Position numbers and translations under genes: made by a program. A stretch of DNA of 64,000 bases from Mediterraneibacter agrestimuris. Lineage in GTDB: Bacteria > Bacillota > Clostridia > Lachnospirales > Lachnospiraceae. The stretch covers positions 1-64,000 of the forward strand of contig NZ_CALPDG010000002.1 in NCBI RefSeq assembly GCF_943193195.1, in the 5' to 3' direction. Below, piece after piece: positions 44,142 through 52,658 of this stretch (its first letter is position 1; every line of letters starts with the position of its first letter). The notes beneath the pieces are model-generated. The model worked only from the letters and a program-made list of their open reading frames with translations, ran no database searches and was not told the DNA's origin.

Positions 44142-46754
44142 ATGAGTGAATTTTATCAATTGTCAGCAGAAGAGGTCAAGCAGCAGGTCAATGGAACCTT
44201 ATCACCTCTTACTGAAGAACAGGTTCGCGTCCATCAGGAAAAATACGGTTCAAATGAATTGGCTGAGGGAAAGAAGAAAACAACAATTCAGATTTTTCTG
44301 GAACAGTTTAAAGATTTTCTTGTCATTATATTGATTTTTGCAGCAATTGTATCAGGCTTCTTAGGAGATGCGGAAAGCGCTATTGTTATTCTGGCCGTAA
44401 TTACTGTCAATGCGATTTTAGGCACTGTACAGACATTGAAAGCAGAGCAGTCATTAGAAAGTTTAAAAAAATTGTCTGGTCCTGAGGCAAAGGTACTGCG
44501 CAGCGGGCAGATTATTCAGGTTCCATCAGCGGAAGTGACAGTTGGAGACATTGTTATGCTGGATGCGGGGGACTATATTCCGGCGGATGGACGAATTATA
44601 GAGTGTGCAAGTCTGAAGGTGGATGAGAGTGCACTGACCGGAGAAAGTCTTGGTGTAGAAAAAAACACTGATATAATCTGTGGTGAGGTGTCTCTTGGCG
44701 ACCGTGTCAATATGGTATATTCGGGCAGCTTTGTCACCTACGGACGTGCATCTTTCCTTGTGACAGGAATCGGAATGGAAACTGAGGTAGGCAAGATAGC
44801 AAGTCTTTTGAAGTCCACTTCTGAGAAACGGACGCCATTACAGATGAATCTGGATCAGTTTGGACAGAAATTATCTATCATTATTCTGATCGCCTGCGGT
44901 ATTTTATTCGGAATCAATGTGCTTCACGGCGGCAATGTAGGAGATGCGTTTCTGTTTGCGGTGGCTTTGGCAGTTGCGGCAATTCCAGAAGCACTTAGTT
45001 CTATTGTTACGATCGTTTTGTCCTTTGGTACACAAAAGATGGCAAAAGAACATGCAATTATCCGTAAATTACAGGCAGTGGAAGGGTTGGGGAGTGTATC
45101 GGTAATCTGTTCTGATAAGACGGGAACACTGACACAGAATAAGATGACAGTAGAAGACTACTATGTTAACGGCACCCGGATCCCGGCGAATGAGATTAAT
45201 ATAAAGGAGAAAGAAGTGTATTTTCTTCTTCTTTCAAGTATTTTGTGTAATGATTCTACGAATGCAGACGGAGTAGAAATTGGTGACCCGACAGAAACCT
45301 CTTTGATTAATCTGGGGAGTCAACTGGGGGTATATGCACAGAATGTACGTGAGAAATATCCAAGAGAAAGTGAAAATCCTTTTGACAGTGATAGAAAGCT
45401 GATGTCCACCAAGCATACGATAGATGGTATGCCGGTGATGATAGTGAAAGGTGCGGTAGACGTACTGCTCGGCAAAATGAACCGAATTTGGATTAACGGT
45501 GCAGTACGTTCAATTAAAGATTCTGACAGAGAACAGATTGAAGCGCAGAATCAGGAGTTTTCTAAAGAAGGACTTCGTGTTCTTGGATTTGCCTACAAAG
45601 AAGTTACGTCTGATTTGGAACTGAGTATTGAAGATGAGGATGAGCTGATATTTATCGGTCTGATCAATATGATGGATCCGCCGAGAAAAGAATCTGAGAT
45701 GGCAGTAGCAGAATGTAAACGTGCGGGAATCCGTCCGGTTATGATTACCGGAGACCATAAAGTTACCGCAGCTGCTATTGCAAAACGAATCGGCATTCTT
45801 CAGGAGGAATCCGAAGCCTGTGAAGGTGTTGAGATTGACTCTATGACAGATGAAGAACTGAAGGACTTTGTGGAAGGAATATCTGTATATGCCCGTGTTT
45901 CACCGGAACATAAAATCCGTATTGTCCGTGCCTGGCAGGAAAAAGGTAATATTGTTTCCATGACAGGTGATGGTGTCAATGATGCTCCGGCACTGAAACA
46001 GGCAAATATCGGAGTTGCAATGGGGATTACCGGAAGTGAAGTATCCAAGGATGCTGCATCTGTGGTATTGACAGACGATAATTTTGCAACCATTGTCAAA
46101 GCAGTCGAAAATGGGCGCAATGTATACCGAAATATCAAGAATTCCATTCAGTTTCTGTTATCCGGCAACTTTGGAGGAATTCTGGCGGTATTATATGCTG
46201 CAGTTGCAGGACTTCCGGTACCATTTGCTCCTGTACATCTATTGTTTATTAATCTGCTGACAGACAGCCTTCCGGCGATTGCGCTGGGAGTAGAACCACA
46301 TTCCGGTGATGTGATGAATGAGAGACCTCGTCCGATGAATGAATCCATTTTGACAAAAGATTTCCTTATTAAGATTGGAACAGAGGGGCTTTCCATCGGT
46401 GTGACAACAATGATTGCCTTTATGATAGGTTACCGCAGCGGCAATGCGCTGCTGGCCAGTACAATGGCATTTGGGACACTATGTACTGCACGGCTGATTC
46501 ACGGATTCAACTGCAAGGAAGATAAGGCAGTTGTATTTACAAACCGTTTTTTCAATAATATTTATTTGATTGGCGCGTTCTTGATTGGATTTGTACTGGT
46601 CACATCTGTACTGGTGATTCCGGGACTGCATGGTCCGTTTAAGGTACAGACTCTGAATCTGACACAGCTTTTGACGGTATATGGTCTGGCGGCTGTAAAT
46701 CTGCCGGTTATCCAGTTGATGAAGGCTGTGAAACAGGCACTTCGGAAGAGATGA
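44142..46754 (+). CDS. P-type cation ATPase, probable Mn2+ (or Ca2+) exporter
   Basis: The 870-residue membrane pump belongs to the P2-type ATPases. It has a cation ATPase N-terminal segment, membrane helices at about residues 60-100 and 245-300, the actuator TGES (about 166), the membrane motif PEAL in AAIPEALSSIV (about 279-289), the phosphorylated aspartate in SDKTGTLTQNKM (about 324-335), and TGDGVNDAPAL (about 607-617). Four to six C-terminal helices end the protein. PEAL in place of the Ca2+-pump PEGL is what I recall from the streptococcal/lactococcal Mn2+ exporters (MgtA/YoaB), which also sit behind yybP-ykoY RNA. Mn2+ export is therefore the best inference; Ca2+ remains possible. AAGGAGG lies 7 nt before the ATG. 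Confidence 0.88.
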   Translation: MSEFYQLSAEEVKQQVNGTLSPLTEEQVRVHQEKYGSNELAEGKKKTTIQIFLEQFKDFLVIILIFAAIVSGFLGDAESAIVILAVITVNAILGTVQTLKAEQSLESLKKLSGPEAKVLRSGQIIQVPSAEVTVGDIVMLDAGDYIPADGRIIECASLKVDESALTGESLGVEKNTDIICGEVSLGDRVNMVYSGSFVTYGRASFLVTGIGMETEVGKIASLLKSTSEKRTPLQMNLDQFGQKLSIIILIACGILFGINVLHGGNVGDAFLFAVALAVAAIPEALSSIVTIVLSFGTQKMAKEHAIIRKLQAVEGLGSVSVICSDKTGTLTQNKMTVEDYYVNGTRIPANEINIKEKEVYFLLLSSILCNDSTNADGVEIGDPTETSLINLGSQLGVYAQNVREKYPRESENPFDSDRKLMSTKHTIDGMPVMIVKGAVDVLLGKMNRIWINGAVRSIKDSDREQIEAQNQEFSKEGLRVLGFAYKEVTSDLELSIEDEDELIFIGLINMMDPPRKESEMAVAECKRAGIRPVMITGDHKVTAAAIAKRIGILQEESEACEGVEIDSMTDEELKDFVEGISVYARVSPEHKIRIVRAWQEKGNIVSMTGDGVNDAPALKQANIGVAMGITGSEVSKDAASVVLTDDNFATIVKAVENGRNVYRNIKNSIQFLLSGNFGGILAVLYAAVAGLPVPFAPVHLLFINLLTDSLPAIALGVEPHSGDVMNERPRPMNESILTKDFLIKIGTEGLSIGVTTMIAFMIGYRSGNALLASTMAFGTLCTARLIHGFNCKEDKAVVFTNRFFNNIYLIGAFLIGFVLVTSVLVIPGLHGPFKVQTLNLTQLLTVYGLAAVNLPVIQLMKAVKQALRKR

Positions 46755-46848
46755 TATGATTATGTAAAAAATTCGTGCATATTTGACAAGCTGCTTTGGC
46801 AGACGGTTAACATTCCGAAGGAAGATAATTTGATATTGTAATGGAACA

Positions 46849-46875
46849 GGAGGGGCAGTTGTATATTCCCCCTCC
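46849..46875. terminator. Hairpin between converging ATPase and ABC-F genes
   Basis: GGAGGGG (46849-46855) pairs with CCCCTCC (46869-46875). The T-run is weak on both strands (GTTGTTT on the plus side), so the hairpin may act as a modest bidirectional terminator. Confidence 0.45.
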
Positions 46876-46889
46876 GTTGTTTATAGAAA

Positions 46890-48866
46890 TCATTCTGCTA
46901 GTTCTTCCCACTTTTCATATAATTCTTCCAGTTGGGCATTGTTTTGATTTTTTTCTTTTTCCAGTTCTTGACATTTTACGGAATTGGAGTAGACATCTTC
47001 ATGGGTCATTAGCTCATCAATTTCTATGTTGCGTTCTTCCAGAACAGAAATTTGTTCTTCCGTTTTTTTTAAATCATTTTTTCGTTTGCGTTCTTTTGCC
47101 TGGATTTCTTTCTGCTCCTGCCAGCTCAATTTGGAATCAGACTGTGAATTAGAATTGACAGACAGAGAAGCCTTATCCGGAGAAACGGTGTTCTGTGCTA
47201 CATGATCTGGAGCAGAAGTCCGGGAAATGTTCTTGCCGCCTCCGGCATAAACTGCGGTCAGTTCTTCTCTTTTCTCCAGGTAATAGTCATAATTCCCGAT
47301 ATAATTCACAAATGTCTGGTTGATTAGTTCCAGAATCCGACCTGCGGTCTGGTTGATGAAGTAACGGTCATGAGATACATACAGTATGGTTCCGGTATAG
47401 TCGTTTAAAGCCTGTTCCAGAATCTCTTTTGACATGATATCCAAATGGTTGGTTGGCTCATCGAGAATCAAGAAGTTGGCTTCGGAAAGCATTAGTTTTG
47501 CGAGGGAAACCCGTCCTTTTTCCCCGCCGCTCAAATCTCTGATCAATTTAAACACGTCATCTCCGGTAAACTGGAACGCTGCCAGTGTGTTACGGATGGC
47601 AGTGTTTGTCAGTGTCGGATAATCATCTGATATTTCTTCAAAAATTGTCTTATGATCGTGAAGCACATGATGTTCCTGATCATAGTAGCCAATCTTAACT
47701 TTTGTACCCAGTTCAAAGGCGCCGGAATCTGCTCCGATAATGCCGTTCAGTATTTTCAAAAGGGTAGTTTTTCCTGCACCATTGTCTCCGATAATAGAAA
47801 CATGTTCGCCCCGTTTGATTTCAAAGCTGATATCTTGAAATAATGTCTGTGAGTCAAAACTTTTTGTCAGATGTTCCACAGTCAGTACATCATTGCCGCT
47901 GACGCAGGAAGGTTCCAGTGAAAAATGCATTTCCTGTGCAGCTTCCTGCGGCTTTTCGATAGTCTGTATCTTTGCCAGCATTTTTTCGCGGCTTTCTGCC
48001 CGCTTGATGGATTTTTCACGGTTAAAGGAGCGGAGCTTCTCAATGACTGCCTGCTGATGTTTGATTTCTTGCTGCTGATTCAAGTATTCTTTCATCAGAG
48101 CATCACGGATCATTTTCTTTTTGTCTGCATATGCCTTGTAATTTCCGCTATACATCCGCATTTCGCCATTTTCAATTTCAATTACTTTTGTCACGACGCG
48201 GTTTAGGAAAAAACGGTCATGAGAAATGATCAAAACTGCCCCGGAATAATTCAATAAATAGGTTTCCAGCCATGCAATAGAATTTAAATCTAAATGGTTG
48301 GTCGGCTCGTCCAACAGTAGAATGTCAGGCTTGGTCAACAGAAGTTTACCAAGAGAAACACGAGTTTTCTGCCCCCCGGAGAGGGTAGCGGTCTGTTTGG
48401 AAAAGTCCTCTTCTTTAAATCCAAGTCCCTTCAATACACCGATAATCTCACTTTCGTAAGCATAGCCGTTCCGTGACTCAAATTCGGACATCAGACGGTG
48501 GTATGTATTCAGCCGTGTCTCCAGTTCTTCACCAGAAAAGTATTTCAACTCGAGTTCAATGGTACGAATCTGCTGTTCCATTTCAATTAAGTCTGCTTTT
48601 GCAGTACGAAGTTCTTCATAGATGGTATTGCCGCTGCTCAGATGTTGCTGCTGGGCAAGGTAACCGATTGCCTTTCCCTTAGTCAGAACCACAGTACCGC
48701 TGTCAAGCGGCTCCTCATTCATGATCATTTTAAGGATGGTGGACTTGCCTGCCCCGTTGACACCGACAAGAGCGGCTTTTTCTCTGTCTTCTATATGGAA
48801 AGAACCATTGCGGACGATTAGCTGTTCTCCGAATGATTTGCTTAAATTATGGCATGCGAGTATCAT
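46890..48866 (-). CDS. ABC-F family ATP-binding protein
   Basis: The 658-residue soluble protein has two ABC ATPase domains (about residues 1-255 and 325-540) joined by a charged linker, and no membrane helix. Walker A motifs are GVNGAGKST (about 35-43) and GDNGAGKTT (about 360-368); signatures are LSGGQKTRVSLGK (about 164) and LSGGEKGRVSLAK (about 445); both are followed by LDEPTNHLD. A C-terminal coiled coil (about 580-655) resembles the Uup/YdiF type. ABC-F proteins act on the ribosome; this one looks like a housekeeping YdiF/Uup-like factor rather than an antibiotic resistance protein, but sequence alone does not exclude the latter. AGGAGG lies 5 nt before the ATG on the minus strand. Confidence 0.92.
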   Translation of the reverse strand: MILACHNLSKSFGEQLIVRNGSFHIEDREKAALVGVNGAGKSTILKMIMNEEPLDSGTVVLTKGKAIGYLAQQQHLSSGNTIYEELRTAKADLIEMEQQIRTIELELKYFSGEELETRLNTYHRLMSEFESRNGYAYESEIIGVLKGLGFKEEDFSKQTATLSGGQKTRVSLGKLLLTKPDILLLDEPTNHLDLNSIAWLETYLLNYSGAVLIISHDRFFLNRVVTKVIEIENGEMRMYSGNYKAYADKKKMIRDALMKEYLNQQQEIKHQQAVIEKLRSFNREKSIKRAESREKMLAKIQTIEKPQEAAQEMHFSLEPSCVSGNDVLTVEHLTKSFDSQTLFQDISFEIKRGEHVSIIGDNGAGKTTLLKILNGIIGADSGAFELGTKVKIGYYDQEHHVLHDHKTIFEEISDDYPTLTNTAIRNTLAAFQFTGDDVFKLIRDLSGGEKGRVSLAKLMLSEANFLILDEPTNHLDIMSKEILEQALNDYTGTILYVSHDRYFINQTAGRILELINQTFVNYIGNYDYYLEKREELTAVYAGGGKNISRTSAPDHVAQNTVSPDKASLSVNSNSQSDSKLSWQEQKEIQAKERKRKNDLKKTEEQISVLEERNIEIDELMTHEDVYSNSVKCQELEKEKNQNNAQLEELYEKWEELAE

Positions 48867-48908
48867 AAAATCCTCCTGAATATATACGTGATTGTTAACT
48901 GTTTATAA

Positions 48909-48937
48909 ATTATAGCGGAAAAAGTGGGAAATTTCAA
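48909..48937 (-). promoter_or_regulatory. Sigma-A promoter for the ABC-F gene
   Basis: On the minus strand TTGAAA (48937-48932), a 17-nt spacer and a perfect TATAAT (48914-48909) lie about 45 nt upstream of the start codon. Confidence 0.7.
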
Positions 48938-49093
48938 TTTGCTTTTGTAAAACAATTTTTATATGTTGTTGTATATTTTTAGATACTGCCCCTTTTCAGT
49001 TTAGCGGATTCATCCGATATATTATATAGAAAATATAAAGATGTTGGGGTCAAAAGATATGTTGACCACATTATACGGGAAAGGAGAGCCTTT

Positions 49094-50155
49094 ATGCGGG
49101 TCGCAGATCAGAATCTATATACAAAGACAGCCCGTTCGGTATCCAAAGCACTGCCTGCCAAATATGCTCAGACACCGGCTGAAGGAAAACAAGTGTCAGA
49201 TGTGGAAATGCTTATGAATGAGCTGAAAGATACATATAAGAATCTTCACTTTGATTTTGTATCACTTTCGGATACAGAACAGATTCAGAATTATGCAGCC
49301 TCTAAAAAGGGGCTCAACAATGTTGCTCTTTCTCCTGAGCTGCTTGAGAAGATGGCAAATGACGAAGGGTTGAAAAACCGTGTGAAAAATATTTTGAATC
49401 TGATGAGTAAGTATCAATTTTCTTCTCAGGTACAGGCCGGACTTATGGATAAAGAATTGACCGGCATGGGGCTGATTCTGGATGAAAATGGAAAAGTTTC
49501 TAAATGGACAGCCATGAAGGATCAGCCAAAGAAAAAAGATTTTTCATGGACCTGTCAAAAAAATGAGGACAATAAGAATCCTTTCTATAAGAAGGCAGCG
49601 AAGAAAGAGAGTCCTTATGCGGTCGCTTACAAGTATTCTCACAGTCAGAGTATGATGCAGCTTGCAAACGCCAAAAATGTCACGTCTGTCAGAGGACTTA
49701 TCGCTCAAAAGCAGGGGGAGATCCCACGAGTTAAGCAGCGGGTTTCGGATCCGGCAGAGGCTGCAAGGATCGTTCGCAGGATTAAGTCACTAATTCAGAG
49801 CGGTAACATTAAGATTGCCAGACTTCATAAAGAAGAACGGATTTATCAGCAGAAGAAGGCTGCTGCCAAAAGGCTGAAATTTAAGCAGGAACAACGTCTT
49901 GCCGAAGAACTGAGGAAAAAGCGGACTTCCAGAAAAGCACAGGAACATTGTCAGACAGCGTCCTTTGATGATATTTTTGTTAAGCCATCTATTGATGACT
50001 ACCGGTACAGGCAGATTGCAGAAACATATACGGATACGATGTCCGGCGGTTATACAGCCGCTGTACCGGCTATGCCCGCTGCACCTGCCGTCGGCGCAGC
50101 ACCTGCTGTTCAGATTACAGTAACCCCGGTCGTATCTGTTGACTGTTCCGCATAA
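49094..50155 (+). CDS. Uncharacterised protein next to the FliD-like gene
   Basis: I do not recognise a function. The 353-residue product has no signal peptide and no membrane helix. Residues 35-150 form a domain with DVEMLMNELKDTYKNLHFDF, ALSPELLEKMANDEGLKNRV and GLILDENGKVSKW, resembling an uncharacterised clostridial domain family I remember as DUF6033 (not verified). A strongly basic helical stretch (about 225-290, rich in Lys, Arg, Gln) follows, then an Ala/Pro/Val-rich tail (about 315-353) with a single cysteine. AAAGGAG lies 9 nt before the ATG. The next gene, 108 nt downstream, encodes a FliD-like protein. The two may form a unit, although a palindrome lies between them. Confidence 0.75.
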   Translation: MRVADQNLYTKTARSVSKALPAKYAQTPAEGKQVSDVEMLMNELKDTYKNLHFDFVSLSDTEQIQNYAASKKGLNNVALSPELLEKMANDEGLKNRVKNILNLMSKYQFSSQVQAGLMDKELTGMGLILDENGKVSKWTAMKDQPKKKDFSWTCQKNEDNKNPFYKKAAKKESPYAVAYKYSHSQSMMQLANAKNVTSVRGLIAQKQGEIPRVKQRVSDPAEAARIVRRIKSLIQSGNIKIARLHKEERIYQQKKAAAKRLKFKQEQRLAEELRKKRTSRKAQEHCQTASFDDIFVKPSIDDYRYRQIAETYTDTMSGGYTAAVPAMPAAPAVGAAPAVQITVTPVVSVDCSA

Positions 50156-50160
50156 TTGTA

Positions 50161-50179
50161 CAATATATGGAATATATTG
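50161..50179. repeat. Short palindrome between the two unknown genes
   Basis: CAATATAT (50161-50168) and ATATATTG (50172-50179) form a perfect inverted repeat around GGA. There is no T-run, so an operator or chance AT-rich palindrome is more likely than a terminator. Confidence 0.4.
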
Positions 50180-50263
50180 GTCTGAAATCTTAACTATTAT
50201 ATAAATAAGGTCGAAAGAATAAATGGAGGATTATAAATTTCACTTAGGAAAGGAGGAAAAACT

Positions 50264-51553
50264 ATGGCAATTAATGGAATTAATTCTTATGGCATGGGAT
50301 ATTACAATTATCAGTCTTCCATCAACAATATCCGTCTGGCTCAGGCTTTGTCCAAAAACCAGAGATATGCGCAGTCATCTGTTTCTGCAGTTTCACCTGT
50401 AAAAGGTCCTCTGAAAGACAGCATGAATTTTATGAAAACATATAATTCATCTATGTCTGATCTGATGAATGCTGCTAATGCACTTAAAGGAAGCAACCGT
50501 ACCAGTATATCGAATGATCTTGCAGTGACCAGTTCTGATGAATCTGTGGCAACTGCTACGAAAAAGCTGAATGTTAGAGATGCTAAGGAACTGACTCTGG
50601 ATGTGACCCAGCTTGCGCAGGCACAGACAAATGTAAGCAACGGTGTCAAAGCTACTGACACTGCATCAGGAGATATGAATTTCTCAGTAGGAAACGGCAT
50701 CAAGTCTGTCAATGTTAACGTAAGCGCTGTCAATGAAGACGGCTCTTCTAAGACTAATGTTCAAATGCTGAGAGATGCAGCAGACCAGATTAATAGGGGC
50801 GATGCGAATGTACGGGCAACTGTTGTACAGAAAGACGGCATGGCAAGTCTGGAGTTGACCGGAACATACACCGGTGTATACAATGGTTTTCAGGTAAGTG
50901 GTGAACTTGGTGCTGCCAGCGGACTGGATACTGTTAAGACAGAAGCGGCAGATTCTATCTATTCAATAACGATGAATGGAAAAACGACTAAGTATGAATC
51001 CTACAGCAACGAGATTTCTGTTGATAATACCAGAATCGGAGTTACTCTAAAGGATGTAGGCAGGACGACTATACGGGCAGATGTAGATGCTGATAAAACA
51101 GCTTCTGCTGTCGGCAATCTGGTAGACGCTTACAATTCTTCACTGAAATTGTTGAATGACAATTATGACAGAGGAACTGGTGTTGACAGACAGCTTCGTA
51201 ATCTCGTAATGGGACTCGGATCTGAAGAATCTCTGGAAAAACTGGGAATCACGGTGAACAAGGATGCTACTTTGAAATTTGACAAAGAAGTTCTGAAGAA
51301 AAATCTAAAAGAGAATCCTTCTTTAACAAAAGACTTGATTTCCGGAGCCAGCGGAATAGCTAACAGGGCTTATAACAAGGCTGTAAATGGACTGGGAGTA
51401 AAATCCAGTACATTGATCAACAATGACATTGAGTCTGCACAGGCAGAAGTTATGAACAGTCCATATCATGCATTTAATATGTATTCAAAAAATGGTGCAC
51501 AAACCTTGAATAATTATTATGCCCTTGGTATGATGATGAATTATCTGGTATAA
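50264..51553 (+). CDS. FliD-like (flagellar hook-associated protein 2-like) protein
   Basis: The 429-residue product contains the two halves typical of FliD, the flagellar filament cap. The first is an N-terminal AKELTLDVTQLAQAQTNVS segment (about residues 104-122). The second is a C-terminal region with YSITMNGKTTKY, TRIGVTLKDVGRTTI, SAVGNLVDAYNSSLKLLND and LEKLGITVNKDATLKFDKEV (about 230-350). The ends differ from FliD: the usual coiled-coil termini needed for the cap are replaced by a tyrosine- and asparagine-rich N-terminus (SYGMGYYNYQSS) and a MYSKNGAQTLNNYYALGMM end. There is no signal peptide. No other flagellar gene is in the window. AAAGGAGG precedes the ATG. The gene ends at a strong terminator. 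Confidence 0.7.
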   Translation: MAINGINSYGMGYYNYQSSINNIRLAQALSKNQRYAQSSVSAVSPVKGPLKDSMNFMKTYNSSMSDLMNAANALKGSNRTSISNDLAVTSSDESVATATKKLNVRDAKELTLDVTQLAQAQTNVSNGVKATDTASGDMNFSVGNGIKSVNVNVSAVNEDGSSKTNVQMLRDAADQINRGDANVRATVVQKDGMASLELTGTYTGVYNGFQVSGELGAASGLDTVKTEAADSIYSITMNGKTTKYESYSNEISVDNTRIGVTLKDVGRTTIRADVDADKTASAVGNLVDAYNSSLKLLNDNYDRGTGVDRQLRNLVMGLGSEESLEKLGITVNKDATLKFDKEVLKKNLKENPSLTKDLISGASGIANRAYNKAVNGLGVKSSTLINNDIESAQAEVMNSPYHAFNMYSKNGAQTLNNYYALGMMMNYLV

Positions 51554-51586
51554 CATATCTTGATAAAACAAAGTAAACTATTACAG

Positions 51587-51630
51587 GAATTCAGCCCTTT
51601 CTCCTTTGGCGAATGGGCTGAATTCTGTTT
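51587..51630 (+). terminator. Terminator after the FliD-like gene
   Basis: GAATTCAGCCC (51587-51597) pairs perfectly with GGGCTGAATTC (51615-51625), followed by TGTTTT. Confidence 0.88.
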
Positions 51631-51720
51631 TCATGGAACTTTTCTGCTTTTTTGCGGTGAATGCAGTTTTTTGACTGAAATGTTATGAGTGTATGCAAAA
51701 TAAAAAACATTGACAAAAGT

Positions 51721-51749
51721 TTGACTTTCCTTTTTATCTTTTATATAAT
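51721..51749 (+). promoter_or_regulatory. Sigma-A promoter for rex
   Basis: TTGACT (51721-51726), a 17-nt spacer and a perfect TATAAT (51744-51749). Confidence 0.75.
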
Positions 51750-51784
51750 AAATAACAGTGATAAGAGATTTGGAGGAATGCCGC

Positions 51785-52420
51785 GTGGAAGAGAAAATGA
51801 TTTCGCAGGCGGTTATCAGCCGTCTGCCAAGATATTATAGATATTTGGGCGATTTGATAGAGAATGGTTTGGAGCGTATTTCATCAAATGAACTCAGCAA
51901 GAAGATGAATGTGACAGCATCGCAGATCCGTCAGGACCTGAATAATTTCGGAGGGTTCGGGCAACAGGGATACGGCTATAATGTGAAGTATCTGCATACA
52001 GAAATCGGCAAGATTCTTGGGCTGGACCGCAGCCATAATATAATTATTATCGGCGTGGGAAGTCTGGGACAGGCGCTTGCTAAGTATCAGTCGTTTGAGA
52101 GAAGCGGATTTGTACTGACAGGATTATTTGATAACAACCACAGCCTGAAAGGAATGTCTATCCGTGGTGTCAAAATTCGGATGGTAGATGAACTGGAATC
52201 ATTTTTACAAGAAAACGATGTTGAGATCGCTGCACTGACGCTTCCTAAGGCAAAGGCGGTGGAAGTGGCAGAGCTGCTTGCAAAAAGTAATATTAAAGGA
52301 ATCTGGAATTTTGCACATATTGACTTGAATCTTGCGGGAGATAAGATAGTAGAGAATGTACATCTTTCCGATAGTCTTATGAAATTATCTTACAATATTA
52401 TGCGTAATGATTCAATATAG
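51785..52420 (+). CDS. rex: Redox-sensing transcriptional repressor Rex
   Basis: Rex represses fermentation and hydrogen genes and is released from DNA when NADH rises. The 211-residue product has an N-terminal winged helix (about residues 5-75) with ISSNELSKKMNVTASQIRQD and the FGGFGQQGYGY segment. A Rossmann domain follows with GVGSLGQALAKY (about 90-101), and a C-terminal helix. The start is GTG 51785 with GGAGG 8 nt upstream; a GTG nine codons earlier lacks a site. The hydrogenase and glutamate/central carbon genes in this window are plausible targets, but no Rex operator was found here with confidence. Confidence 0.94.
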   Translation: MEEKMISQAVISRLPRYYRYLGDLIENGLERISSNELSKKMNVTASQIRQDLNNFGGFGQQGYGYNVKYLHTEIGKILGLDRSHNIIIIGVGSLGQALAKYQSFERSGFVLTGLFDNNHSLKGMSIRGVKIRMVDELESFLQENDVEIAALTLPKAKAVEVAELLAKSNIKGIWNFAHIDLNLAGDKIVENVHLSDSLMKLSYNIMRNDSI

Positions 52421-52447
52421 GACTTGCATCTGGACTATTATGACAGG

Positions 52448-52481
52448 CGTGTAAAAAGGAAAAATCCTCTTTACACGTTTT
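52448..52481 (+). terminator. Terminator after rex
   Basis: CGTGTAAA (52448-52455) pairs with TTTACACG (52470-52477), extended by an inner GGA/TCC pair, followed by TTTT. Confidence 0.85.
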
Positions 52482-52491
52482 CTGCTTTTAT

Positions 52492-52579
52492 TCCTGCGGG
52501 CAATGAGCCAGGCGGACATGCCGGCATGTCCATTTGGCGGCTGCCGCAAGGGTTAAATACCTTGCAGCTTGCTATGGGA
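52492..52579. repeat. Palindromic intergenic element downstream of rex
   Basis: The core is the perfect 18-bp palindrome GGACATGCCGGCATGTCC (52514-52531), flanked by GCCA (52507-52510) and TGGC (52535-52538). A second hairpin, GCTG..CAAGG (52540-52551) with CCTTGCAGC (52560-52568), follows. The ends TCC..GGCAA (52492-52503) and TTGCTATGGGA (52569-52579) can partly pair. Similar GCCGGCATGTCC-containing stretches are, as far as I remember, widespread between Lachnospiraceae genes. It has no open frame. Confidence 0.65.
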
Positions 52580-52658
52580 TTTTTGACTTGAAATGCATAG
52601 AAGCAGACGAAATGCGATGAAGTTTTTTGTCCGGCTTACGGGAAAGGAGAAAATGTTT

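Noticed and set aside
49005-49035. Sigma-D (flagellar) promoter before the gene pair at 49094-51553
   Set aside because: A TCCGATAT sequence resembles the -10 element, but the TAAA -35 element is missing at the right distance.
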